A stretch of DNA of 40,774 nucleotides from Saprospiraceae bacterium (lineage in GTDB: Bacteria > Bacteroidota > Bacteroidia > Chitinophagales > Saprospiraceae): positions 1 through 40,774 of the forward strand of contig JABSSK010000004.1 in assembly GCA_013214265.1 (NCBI GenBank). Reading direction: 5' to 3'. The notes beneath the pieces are model-generated. The model was not told the origin of the DNA. It ran no database searches and saw nothing but the letters and a program-made list of their open reading frames with translations. The translations under genes were made by a program, and so were the position numbers. Positions 19,329 to 28,605 of the stretch are shown here, piece after piece; position 1 is the first letter of the stretch, and the number at the start of each line of letters is the position of its first letter.

Positions 19329-21743
19329 TTAAGGACGTAACACAATTAATCGTTCAGTGATGGTCTCACCTGCAAAGGTGAAATGAACAAAGTATACACC
19401 CGCAGCCAAGCGTTGTACTGCTATATCCTTCTGGTAGTTACCTTCCGGTAAAAAGGTATCCTTACTTAGGGTCTGAACCAATTGTCCAGAAACCGTTCGG
19501 ATAGCAAGGGAGTACGCACCAGCGCTTGGCAGATTGAACGCAACAGAAGATTTGTCGAGCGCCGGATTCGGTTGTACGCGCAAATATAGACGGCCTAACT
19601 TTTCCAATTGTTCATCTGCAGTGTGCGTCTCGCCAATCATATTAGCCACAATATTGGGCTCCTCTTGAATAGAATCATTAGTAGGAGAAGTATTACACCC
19701 AAGTATGGTGGCGAGTAATTCGCTATTAGGGGGTGCATGAAATCCTGGTTTCAGGATAATGCTCTCACCGGCTACTAAAACGGTTTTACTTCCGGGGGCT
19801 AGTTTACCATCCGCAATTAGGGTAGAACCAGCATTGTGCCGACCCAAAGCAATTGTTCCACTAATTAGCGTGTCTCTGGGTTCGCAGGTGTTTTGAGGAA
19901 TTGGGGTGCCCCGACATTCGCACATTTGTGTATAGATATCGTTATTCGTATTTGGGTCATTATCATTGCAATCGGTCCCAACTGGTGGGCACGGATATAC
20001 ATCAAATTGTACTTCTGATATGCCACTGCAAAGAGCACCATAATTGGCAATAGCGGTGAATAACAAATATCTGGCACCAATCCCACGCAGTGCATCCCAG
20101 TCAAAACCAGAGTAATCGGGCTGTCCAGAGGCGGCATCCCAGGTAAAGACACCTGCTTCAAACCAAAATGAACCATCAAGAGAATAATCAACAGCTACCA
20201 GCCTGAATCCTTGATCTGTTGCTTGCGTAGCATTGTAATTCCATATGTGTAGATTGACCTATAGATAAATCTCCCCCAGGTCATATTCAATCCAATGACT
20301 TAAACCGCGCAAAGGGTTGGGACTTTGTCGAGGAAGGCAACTCGACCAGCTATCAGCTGGGTGTGTAGAATGGCTACCTTGGTCACCACATGAGGCTACG
20401 GGCTCATAATCTCTTGCATTTGAGCAATCTTCATCAATACAAGGTGTACCTACGCATATGCACTGATCATTATAGTGATCATCAAAGGTTTGTGTATTAC
20501 TGTCGTCACAGGCTGTACCCTCAGGAATACATGCCGTTAGGCAGGTGTATTCCCTTAAGAATGAGCCATCAATAACTTGCCATATTCGTTCTTTTTGAAA
20601 AGGCGTTTTCCAATGCACGGCGAAATCTTCACTGCCCCAGTTGTCTTGATGCAATACTTCTAAATAATATAGCCTACCCTGAATAAGCCAAATGGAATCG
20701 GAAGTTTGTGATTCCTCATCATCAAAGTCTGTTTCGTAGGTATGAGCATCTACTCTAGCAATCTCCATGTTGTCGTATGAAAGGGTATCGCTATACCCCA
20801 AGTACAGAAAGACCTGATAATCGCCAGTAACATTGAATTGATAAAAGCCGCTTTCTGGAGGGTATAGCCAGGCGCGGATTCTTGTTCCGTAGTTATCATT
20901 TCTTTCCAAAGGCCCTTTTAATTCATGGAGGGTTTCACTACGACTAGGTTGGGCAGGAAAGGATTCGCTGATAAGCAAATCTTTAATTTTACGACTGTAG
21001 ATTGAATCAAAATACAATGCGTTTACCTGACCAAAGGCACCTGCACAAGGTGACGGTTCAATTGGTGTGCCATAACAATGGCAGTGGCCGTCAGCTTTAT
21101 CATTTGTGGTACTGGGATCACCATCATCACATGGTGTTCCGGCAGGTGGGCAATTTTCGATACAAGCATTGTCAAATAAAAAGTCTCCATGGATTACCTC
21201 CCATTCTGCTGTATCAGGCATAGAGGGTCTGTTCCAATAAATAGTGCCATGGTCGTACCCTAGGTGTTCTTTGTAAATAAACCAGAAATAGTAAAAATGA
21301 CCTGATTCAAGATACAAAGAGTCAGAAGTTTGAGATGCATATTTGTTGTGTTGGTCAGATTGTGTGTACCCATCAATGAAAGCAATAGTGTCTAAGGGAC
21401 TGCCGGCTCCTCCAAGGGAAAATTTTAATAAGGCATAATCGTCAGCTGTGAGATTAAAAGTATAGTACCCTGTTTCTGGTGCTTGAATAAATCCCTCCAT
21501 TACTGCACCAAAGTATTTATAATAGTTTTTAGGTGTTTCTAGTACATTGAGGTGTTTAATAATATCCGGGGACTGAGGGTAAGAAGAAGCAGCAGTCATA
21601 TCAGAAATCTTTAATCCCCTGATATCGCTGTATACACGCCATTGAATGGTTCCAGCTTCCCCCAAACAGGTGGTATCTGGTGATTGCCCCCTCAGGTAGA
21701 TGGTAGCAAGTAAAAAGATAGAAAAGATGATTGTTTTACGCAT
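19329..21743 (-). pseudogene. Secreted PA14-PA14-discoidin-T9SS CTD surface protein interrupted by an in-frame TAG at 20259-20261
   Basis: ORFs 20259..21743 and 19329..20066 are in the same frame. The 64 codons between them are open and read VNLHIWNYNATQATDQGFRLVAVDYSLDGSFWFEAGVFTWDAASGQPDYSGFDWDALRGIGARY, joining two halves of an F5/8C-like domain. Confidence 0.72.
20259..21743 (-). CDS. N-terminal fragment: two PA14-like domains plus start of discoidin-like domain
   Basis: Signal peptide; PA14-like modules (FGAVMEGFIQAPETGYYTFNLTADDYALLKFSLGG; RIRAWLYPPESGFYQFNVTGDYQVFLYLG); Cys-rich linkers CDDGDPSTTNDKADGHCHCYGTP and CDDSNTQTFDDHYNDQCICVGTP. Confidence 0.8.
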   Translation of the reverse strand: MRKTIIFSIFLLATIYLRGQSPDTTCLGEAGTIQWRVYSDIRGLKISDMTAASSYPQSPDIIKHLNVLETPKNYYKYFGAVMEGFIQAPETGYYTFNLTADDYALLKFSLGGAGSPLDTIAFIDGYTQSDQHNKYASQTSDSLYLESGHFYYFWFIYKEHLGYDHGTIYWNRPSMPDTAEWEVIHGDFLFDNACIENCPPAGTPCDDGDPSTTNDKADGHCHCYGTPIEPSPCAGAFGQVNALYFDSIYSRKIKDLLISESFPAQPSRSETLHELKGPLERNDNYGTRIRAWLYPPESGFYQFNVTGDYQVFLYLGYSDTLSYDNMEIARVDAHTYETDFDDEESQTSDSIWLIQGRLYYLEVLHQDNWGSEDFAVHWKTPFQKERIWQVIDGSFLREYTCLTACIPEGTACDDSNTQTFDDHYNDQCICVGTPCIDEDCSNARDYEPVASCGDQGSHSTHPADSWSSCLPRQSPNPLRGLSHWIEYDLGEIYL

Positions 21744-21763
21744 GATTTCTTCATCAAAAAGGG

Positions 21764-23179
21764 TTACAGAATAAATCCAATAGGAGCGCTTTGTGATTGA
21801 ATGGAATGGAAATTGCGGATATTAGGAAGTATAATACTAAGGTCATTTGGAGATACACCGAACCAAAGGCATAGCTCTGCAAAATATTGATCAGCTGCGG
21901 TAGTTGGGATCAAGTTACCACGCCTACTTACCATAAGCGGATTATCTTGTATATATAAATCGGGATACTGGCCATACACATCGCCCCCATTGACTGCCCC
22001 TCCAGCTACAATGGCATTTCCGCCCCAGGCATGGTCAGAGCCATTGCCATTGGAAGTTAAGGTGCGAGCAAAGTCAGAAATAGTAAATAAGGATACTTGC
22101 CGATCGAGCCCTATCTCTTCCAAAGCATTATATAAATCGCCAATAGCTCGACTTACAACACCCAGCATAAGCTCTTGTTTGTTTAGTACTTCATTATGAT
22201 GGTCCCATCCTCCGAAGGTCATGAAGAATGTTTGGCGATTATTTCCCAAGATACTGTTGGCAGCTATGGTTCGTGCGACCATATGCATGTTCTGAGATAA
22301 ATAATGACTGCTGAATTGGGTGTTGAAGGGAGGTATTTGACCCACCGCAGCTTCAAATTCTTCAATAGAGTCTAGTGTTTGGTTAGTCAAATTTCCCATT
22401 GTCTGCTCAAAGACATTACCGTACATTTTGTCAACTATACTTTTGTAAGCATTGTCCCGTACTTCATTGTTAAAACCAGCATTCCCATTCCAGCGGCTGT
22501 AAGACTTTATTCCCTGTACGCCATTCCCTCGGTTGCTAATAGAATATTCCAGCGTATGACGTCCAGACTGAAATACGTTCCTACCTGATAAGGATATATT
22601 CATAGAAACGCCTTGGTTGGTGTCGGTCTCTTGAAGCAGATCGGCTAAGCGTCCGCCCCAACCAATAGCTTCACGACTTTGGGGGATTGCAGTTTGCCAT
22701 TGTTGTATTTGATCAGAGTGGGAATATATTCCTAGTGGCAGTTTTTTTAAACCAGAACGGAAATCTGCTTCGTTTGCGAGCGGTTCAACCAGAGTACCCA
22801 CATTGGTGATAAAAGCCAGATTTCCACTTTCATATAAGGAATGAACGTGTGTCATGCTAGGGTGAATACCCAGTTGTTTAGTCTGGGACGGCGCATGTAT
22901 GGGTAGAAGAGAATCACGAGGAATGGCTAGATCAGAGCGTGTAGCAGCGTATTCAGCATATTCTGTTTGGCCAAATGGAACCAGCATGTTGTAACTGTCA
23001 TTACCACCAGCCAATAGGATACAGACAAGTGCTTTATAGTCGCCAGGCGTTTCTAGCGAAGTACTAATCAGTTTGTTAGTGCCCATAAGACTGGCTAAAG
23101 TCGACATTAGTGTTGTAGTTCCCATAGCAGCGCAACCTGCTTGGCCCAAAAAGTGACGACGAGAGATTGATTTTGACAT
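21764..23179 (-). CDS. DUF1501 domain-containing protein with Tat-like signal
   Basis: SRRHFLGQAGCAAMGTTTL Tat-like leader; LVCILLAGGNDSYNMLVP; FFMTFGGWDHHNEVLNKQ; DFARTLTSNGNGSDHAWGGNAIVAGGAVNGGDVYGQYP. Confidence 0.93.
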   Translation of the reverse strand: MSKSISRRHFLGQAGCAAMGTTTLMSTLASLMGTNKLISTSLETPGDYKALVCILLAGGNDSYNMLVPFGQTEYAEYAATRSDLAIPRDSLLPIHAPSQTKQLGIHPSMTHVHSLYESGNLAFITNVGTLVEPLANEADFRSGLKKLPLGIYSHSDQIQQWQTAIPQSREAIGWGGRLADLLQETDTNQGVSMNISLSGRNVFQSGRHTLEYSISNRGNGVQGIKSYSRWNGNAGFNNEVRDNAYKSIVDKMYGNVFEQTMGNLTNQTLDSIEEFEAAVGQIPPFNTQFSSHYLSQNMHMVARTIAANSILGNNRQTFFMTFGGWDHHNEVLNKQELMLGVVSRAIGDLYNALEEIGLDRQVSLFTISDFARTLTSNGNGSDHAWGGNAIVAGGAVNGGDVYGQYPDLYIQDNPLMVSRRGNLIPTTAADQYFAELCLWFGVSPNDLSIILPNIRNFHSIQSQSAPIGFIL

Positions 23180-23204
23180 AGCTTATTTTTTGTGGGGCAT
23201 TGTG

Positions 23205-25001
23205 TTATCGTAATACTAAGAAGTCGGGGGAAACCATTATGAGAAAAAGCATAAGGCGTATCTGATCTTCTGGTTTTTCTGCAGAGAAATCATGCATTGC
23301 ATTCATGATGACGGCTTTGGTCTCCTCGGAGAGTTGACCCTGAGCAAGAATAAGGTTTAAGCGTTCGAGTACTGCGTTCAACTGGCCTTCCTCTGCCATG
23401 GTAAACTCTATATCTAACCCAAGGTAGGTACGGCGTGATTCTGTATATTTTTCGCCTGAGAAAATTGATTTAAACTCCATTGGGTCATGGCCACTGATAA
23501 GCCAGTTATGCATCAAATTTGCGTAACCTGTTATGGAGACCGAGTTTGTAATTTGGAATTCGGGGCCTACCAAGTTATTGTCAGCAATAGAACCTATTGG
23601 TTGGTAGTCGGGCTGGAAGAAATTGAAAACACTGGGCGATCCAAGTGGTTTCTGAAAAGTAGCACGATAGAATTTTTGCATTGCATTACGATACAATCCT
23701 TCCTCGCTGGCAGCATTAAGGCCACGGCACAATTGGGTATAACGAACAATAGGTTCTTTCAACATACCATGCCAAGGGTCATCTACATGATAACAATCGC
23801 GAGCCTCAGGATCGAGCAAGATCGCCCTGATCATTGATTTCATATCTCCACGCTCACCTTTCCCATTATCATTGAAAGCCTCCGTGACTCGTTGTATATA
23901 TTCTGGCGACGGATTTGATTTTACTAATCTTTGGATGAGTAAACGTCCAATAAATGGACCTACGTTAGGATGGTTAAACAAGTTATCAAGTGCAGCATCA
24001 ATATCCGCCATTCCATCAGGTATGGGGCGATCGGGAATCGAGTCGCCCAGCAGTAATTTCTTGGTACCGGTTTGATGCCATTGATCGAACATACGCATGG
24101 GTCGTAAAAAGCTCTGCTCACTCAGGGGGCGTTGGCCAAAGAGATAAGCATCCCCAAATGATAAGCCGGTGAATACTTTGGCAAATTCGTAGATGTCTTC
24201 ATTGTCATACGTTGGAACTGGCGTACCCTGTTCATTCATGATCTGGGTACCATCTGAATTGAGCATATATAGTCCGATCGTAAACAATTGCATGACTTCG
24301 CGCGCATAATTTTCATCGGGAAAACGATTGCGGCTAGGATCTGCTTTAGGGTTATTGATGTGGGTAAGGTAAAGGCCCATGGCAGGATGCAGGGTGATAT
24401 CTTGAAGTAAGTCACGAAAATTGCCAAATGAATGATCTAATAATACATCATAATAATTGGCGAGTGCTAGCGGATAATCGGCCAAGTCAGGTAGCTCAGA
24501 AAGAACAAAAATTTCACTGAGTCCTAGTGCAATTCGTGCACGAAGTACATCTGGTGCAGTCATGGTATATTGCCACCATGCAGTATGCCAGTAAAGGAGC
24601 CTGGGTTCTATTCGGTTGGGGTCCCCGCCACGAGCAAAAGTGGAGTCCAGTGCCATAACTGTTAATTGGCGCGTCAGGTCTTCTAATAAAAAAGGACGAT
24701 CAATTTGAAATTGCTCTTCCAGCCATTCATTATAGCTTTTTTGGGTAGTAGCTTGTATGGATGTATAGTCTGCACCTAATGTGGCTTGTGCTAAAAAACG
24801 AGATGCAGCAGTTTCATTGGGTAGCAACCCTAAACCGTTGATCGTTGAGTTGTGTGCATGGTTGTCATGGCTGCTGCGAATTTGTACGCCTCCGGTATTA
24901 CCATTTCCAATTCGTATAGGACTTTGACCAAATGAAACAGTAATTACTACAACCCACAAGCATGTCGTGAGCAAAGCCCTATACAGGTAGACATGTGACA
25001 T
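23205..25001 (-). CDS. DUF1800 domain-containing protein
   Basis: ASRFLAQATLGADYTSIQ, DVLRARIALGLSEIFVLS, LYLTHINNPKADPSRNRFPDENYAREVMQLFTIGLYMLN, SIFSGEKYTESRR. The ORF opens at 25031; Met at 25001 (MSHVYLYRALL) precedes the signal peptide. Confidence 0.93.
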   Translation of the reverse strand: MSHVYLYRALLTTCLWVVVITVSFGQSPIRIGNGNTGGVQIRSSHDNHAHNSTINGLGLLPNETAASRFLAQATLGADYTSIQATTQKSYNEWLEEQFQIDRPFLLEDLTRQLTVMALDSTFARGGDPNRIEPRLLYWHTAWWQYTMTAPDVLRARIALGLSEIFVLSELPDLADYPLALANYYDVLLDHSFGNFRDLLQDITLHPAMGLYLTHINNPKADPSRNRFPDENYAREVMQLFTIGLYMLNSDGTQIMNEQGTPVPTYDNEDIYEFAKVFTGLSFGDAYLFGQRPLSEQSFLRPMRMFDQWHQTGTKKLLLGDSIPDRPIPDGMADIDAALDNLFNHPNVGPFIGRLLIQRLVKSNPSPEYIQRVTEAFNDNGKGERGDMKSMIRAILLDPEARDCYHVDDPWHGMLKEPIVRYTQLCRGLNAASEEGLYRNAMQKFYRATFQKPLGSPSVFNFFQPDYQPIGSIADNNLVGPEFQITNSVSITGYANLMHNWLISGHDPMEFKSIFSGEKYTESRRTYLGLDIEFTMAEEGQLNAVLERLNLILAQGQLSEETKAVIMNAMHDFSAEKPEDQIRLMLFLIMVSPDFLVLR

Positions 25002-25239
25002 ATCATAATGTATTTGTAATATGAAAACCAAGGACTACCGAGCTCCTAATCCGGTTTGGAATAAGATCTTAATATCAAAATTAGAATAATGCTGTAGAGC
25101 TTACGGCATGAACGCGTGACATGAAAAGATTAGAAAAATCAGGTTTGGTTAGAACGAGATGAATAGATAAGATCTAGGAGGGATTGATCGATTCTCTAAT
25201 TTACATAAAAGCTTTGTGTAAGTAAAGGTTTATACAAAG

Positions 25240-25273
25240 AAAAAGGCTCAGACCCAACAGTCTGAGCCTTTTT
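25240..25273. terminator. Bidirectional rho-independent terminator downstream of rpmA
   Basis: AAAAAGGCTCAGAC-CCAACA-GTCTGAGCCTTTTT with T-tracts on both strands. Confidence 0.88.
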
Positions 25274-25307
25274 ATCAGCTTCGTGTTATAGATTGGATAG
25301 AGGCTTT

Positions 25308-26036
25308 TTATTCCTTGCCCCCTTTGAGTTGATTTTGGTATTCTTCCAAGTCAGCCCATTTCTCCTCAACACAAAGTTGTGCTTGCTTGGCCCAAGTTCC
25401 TGGGTCATGCATACGGTAGCGGGATCCAGCTGCGTCCAGAACAGCTTGTAATTTTTCGAGGTCTGCATTAGCAAGGTCTGCCCAGCTATTAATACCAGCA
25501 TCATTGAGTAGGCCTTCAATTTTAGGTCCGATACCTTCAACAGCTTTTAGATCATTAACTTTGATCTTTTTCCCAGAAGGAAGTTCAACTTTGGCAACTT
25601 TAGCTTTAGCGGCGGGTTTTGCCTTCTTTTCTGCTGGAGCTTCCTTAGCAGCAGCTTTTTTCGTTGCCTTAACGGGTGCTTCCTCTACAGCAGGTGCAGC
25701 AGCCACAGGTGCTGGCTTCTCTGCTTTAGTTTTTTTCTTAGCAGTTGGAGCAGCTTTGGTAGCTACGGTAGTTGCTACATCTTCCTCAGTTAGAATAGAA
25801 ACGTAGGTACGGTTATTTTTTTTGCGGCGGAAGTGGACCGTTCCGTCAATTGCTGCGTGCAGGGTAAAGTCTTTACCCATGTATACATTTTCCCCAGCGT
25901 GGAATTTAGTTCCGCGTTGGCGAATAAGGATATTTCCGGCTTGCGCTTTTTGGCCTCCGAATAACTTTACACCAAGACGCTTGCTTTTACTATCCCGGCC
26001 ATTATCCGTACTACCTACACCTTTCTTATGTGCCAT
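25308..26036 (-). CDS. rpmA: 50S ribosomal protein bL27 fused to a Lys/Ala-rich linker and helix-hairpin-helix C-terminal domain
   Basis: Residues 1-85 are canonical bL27 ([61 protein letters not shown]). Residues 86-160 are an Ala/Lys linker. Residues 161-242 contain [59 protein letters not shown]. Confidence 0.95.
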   Translation of the reverse strand: MAHKKGVGSTDNGRDSKSKRLGVKLFGGQKAQAGNILIRQRGTKFHAGENVYMGKDFTLHAAIDGTVHFRRKKNNRTYVSILTEEDVATTVATKAAPTAKKKTKAEKPAPVAAAPAVEEAPVKATKKAAAKEAPAEKKAKPAAKAKVAKVELPSGKKIKVNDLKAVEGIGPKIEGLLNDAGINSWADLANADLEKLQAVLDAAGSRYRMHDPGTWAKQAQLCVEEKWADLEEYQNQLKGGKE

Positions 26037-26085
26037 GACGACTAATTTTTATATTCAATATTAGATTAGGAAAACGGATAGTTGT

Positions 26086-26394
26086 TTATCCGGCAATGCT
26101 TTCAATGCGAATTTTCGTGAAACGCTGACGATGGCCATTTTTCTTACGATAGCCTTTGCGACGTTTTTTCTTGAAAACGATTACTTTATCGCCTTTCTGA
26201 TGACCTAAAACCGTAGCATTTACGGATGCTTTCAGGACGGGCTTACCCAATTCGATAGTTCCGTCGCGGTCAATGAGGTGCACTTGGTCGAAGTCGACTT
26301 TGTCCCCTTCTTCTGCCTGTAACTGGTGGACGAAGAGCTCCTGCCCTTCCTCAACTTTAAATTGTTGACCAGCTATGGTTACAATTGCGAACAT
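26086..26394 (-). CDS. rplU: 50S ribosomal protein bL21
   Basis: MFAIVTIAGQQFKVEEGQELFVHQL...VIVFKKKRRKGYRKKNGHRQRFTKIRIESI; 102 aa with no C-terminal extension. Confidence 0.97.
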   Translation of the reverse strand: MFAIVTIAGQQFKVEEGQELFVHQLQAEEGDKVDFDQVHLIDRDGTIELGKPVLKASVNATVLGHQKGDKVIVFKKKRRKGYRKKNGHRQRFTKIRIESIAG

Positions 26395-26438
26395 TATTAA
26401 TTTCCTTTACGTTATTAACTATTTTTGAAATCGAGGTG

Positions 26439-26446
26439 CAAAGATA
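26439..26446 (-). promoter_or_regulatory. Candidate -7 box TATCTTTG of the rplU-rpmA operon
   Basis: Plus-strand CAAAGATA equals minus-strand TATCTTTG (TAnnTTTG), 44 nt upstream of the rplU ATG; no clear -33 element. Confidence 0.45.
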
Positions 26447-26496
26447 ATTTTTTCCTGATAAATTTGAAAGGCTAATTCACTGATTTCCTTTGAAAA

Positions 26497-27840
26497 CTAT
26501 AAAAGGTTACGCAATGTGAAGTTTAATTTAAGTTTCTCATCCCCGCGACGCACTTTGACCTTTATTTTTTTCCCTTCTTTTTTACTGAATTTTCGCATCA
26601 TGCCCTCCATGTTAAAAAAGTTGCTCGGCAAACCATTGATAGAAGTGATTCTATCCCCTTTTTGCAAACCAACTTTGTCCGCAGGACTATCGGGAATGAC
26701 ATAAAAAACAGTGAACTTATTGAGGTTGGCACCAAACGCACTCAAAACGAGACCACTACGATCAAAGTCATAGTCTTTGGATAAATCCTGGATAGGCCTT
26801 ACGTAGATATTTTCGTCAATGTAGTCCAGAATGATGGAAAAATGCTCCAGCAGTTTATTCCCTATAATACCATTTCGGTTGTTGAGGTATACAGAGTCAG
26901 CCCGGTCAGAAAGTGCTTGAAAATGAGTTATGGGCTCGTCTAGTATCAACGTAGGCGGTAACAGATCAAAGTTTTGTACCCGCCCTAAATAACCATTAAG
27001 GGTTCCTCCCAGGCCAAAACCCAATGGACTAGGAATGACTTTTTCCGGTAGCCTGAGCAAGGAATCGGTGTTGGTGTAAAGCAGTAGGGAAAGACCTGCT
27101 CCAGTATCCATAAGCATTTTAGTTTCGATGGTTTGCTGATTGGGCAGCAAGGTTTGTGTAAATAGATAGGGTTTGCCACGGTGGAACTCAGTAGCTAAAG
27201 TTTGATACAAGCTTAAATCACGTTCGAAGAGCTGAGGGTCATAGAAGGTAACGGTTCGCTTACGATAATTAATTTCTAAAATAAATCTTCGGATCAGATC
27301 GGCTCCGATGATCCCATGAACGTTTATACCTGAAAATTGGTCAAACCGGAAATAGTCATCTTCAAGAACCAAAATGGAGCGATTATGAAGTGTCAAGCGA
27401 TCCATTTTTAGATTGATTCCACGCACTAGATAGGCATACAGCTCAGTTTTCATATCAGCACCTAAAATGGTAAAGCGCTTTTGATAGTTCACATTGAGCA
27501 TATCCGTTATCTCACGGTTGGTTAAAATGGTATGTTCTGCTCCGGTATCCAGAATAAAGCGAAGTGGGAAAATACGATTGAATACTATATTTAAGACAAT
27601 GAAATTATTTTCATATTCAAATGGTATCTCTACTTTCCCTTTCGCGGCTAAAGGGAATTTGATGTCCGTATATTGACCATGTAATACGTTCAAACTAAAA
27701 AATAGAATGAACAGAATACAAATCCGGATACCCCTTATGTTGGTATTTTTTTTAAAAGTTGGCTCCTTTTTCCTGAAAGAATTTAGTCTATGGAACAAGT
27801 ACTGTTCGCCGTCAAATATCCGCTCTAACATGATATGCAT
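26497..27840 (-). CDS. Retropepsin-like aspartyl protease with two DTGA motifs and a C-terminal PDZ domain
   Basis: FILDTGAEHTILTNREI and MLMDTGAGLSLLLY, plus PDZ-like GLQKGDRITSINGLPSNFFNMEGMMRKFSKKEGKKIKVKVRRG. Confidence 0.87.
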   Translation of the reverse strand: MHIMLERIFDGEQYLFHRLNSFRKKEPTFKKNTNIRGIRICILFILFFSLNVLHGQYTDIKFPLAAKGKVEIPFEYENNFIVLNIVFNRIFPLRFILDTGAEHTILTNREITDMLNVNYQKRFTILGADMKTELYAYLVRGINLKMDRLTLHNRSILVLEDDYFRFDQFSGINVHGIIGADLIRRFILEINYRKRTVTFYDPQLFERDLSLYQTLATEFHRGKPYLFTQTLLPNQQTIETKMLMDTGAGLSLLLYTNTDSLLRLPEKVIPSPLGFGLGGTLNGYLGRVQNFDLLPPTLILDEPITHFQALSDRADSVYLNNRNGIIGNKLLEHFSIILDYIDENIYVRPIQDLSKDYDFDRSGLVLSAFGANLNKFTVFYVIPDSPADKVGLQKGDRITSINGLPSNFFNMEGMMRKFSKKEGKKIKVKVRRGDEKLKLNFTLRNLL

Positions 27841-28538
27841 TGATTCGAATTTATTCTTTATCTGAGGCTCTTACCGTCCGGTAGGTTGAGTGTAAAGCCT
27901 ATTAGTAGGTAGTGCTGTAGAATATACTTTTTGTAACACATTCATTTTTATAATTTTTTACTTTGGTTACAAGGTGCTATAAACAACAAATAGCGCAAGA
28001 TGTTAGAGGGGAGTAATTTGTGATGTGAGTGTTCACACCTTTGATTTATTTGTTAAATATGTATCACTCCTTTTACATGCTGATATGATCTGAAGGGAAA
28101 AAGCCAGAATACTCATGAGGTAAGGCAAAACCCAGTAACAATAATTAATCGGTGCACCACTTCTCGCAGCCAATAATGCGGAATAGAGCTATCGAAACTG
28201 CGATATAAATCTATTCGCTCAGGTAAATTTAATTGGTTCAGGAATCATTAAGTGAGGCAAGTCAAAAAAAAACTGTCTCGAATTTGACATACAATTTACC
28301 TTTGATCAGCCTATGAATATTCTATTTGTTAATTCCCAACATTATTCTGTTTATGCTTAATTTTGGAAAAACTTTCAAATGATTTTTGGTTTTTTCGAAC
28401 ATTATTGTGAATTTAGTTGAATCGTAGTTAGTGTACAAAAAACACAAATTATGATCTAAAGCCCCCAAACAGACGCTAGTTTCAATACAACAAAAGGTTT
28501 AAATAGAACAAACCGAATCGACATTGCTGATGATATGC

Positions 28539-28568
28539 TTGTCCAATTGGATAACGCATATATTTTTA
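28539..28568 (+). promoter_or_regulatory. Candidate promoter of the susC-like gene
   Basis: TTG (28539-28541), 19-nt spacer, TATTTTTA (28561-28568; 7/8 match to TAnnTTTG). This would place translation start at the Met at 28606 (MKLRVDTCPKW) rather than 28570. Confidence 0.3.
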
Positions 28569-28605
28569 TATGGATAGTATTTTACTTAATCAAACTGGAT
28601 ATTGT

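Noticed and set aside
1-20261. Stop-codon reassignment to explain the two in-frame stops
   Set aside because: The two interruptions use different stops (TAA and TAG), and many genes here terminate normally at TAA, TAG and TGA. Mutation or base-call error is simpler.
28024-28037. TGTGA-N4-TCACA as a CRP site
   Set aside because: CRP consensus needs a 6-nt spacer (TGTGA-N6-TCACA). The palindrome is real but assigning it to CRP is not supported.
28283-28304. TTTG...TACCTTTG as the susC promoter
   Set aside because: Only 10 nt separate the two boxes, too short for the usual 19-21 nt spacing, and it lies about 300 nt from the start codon.
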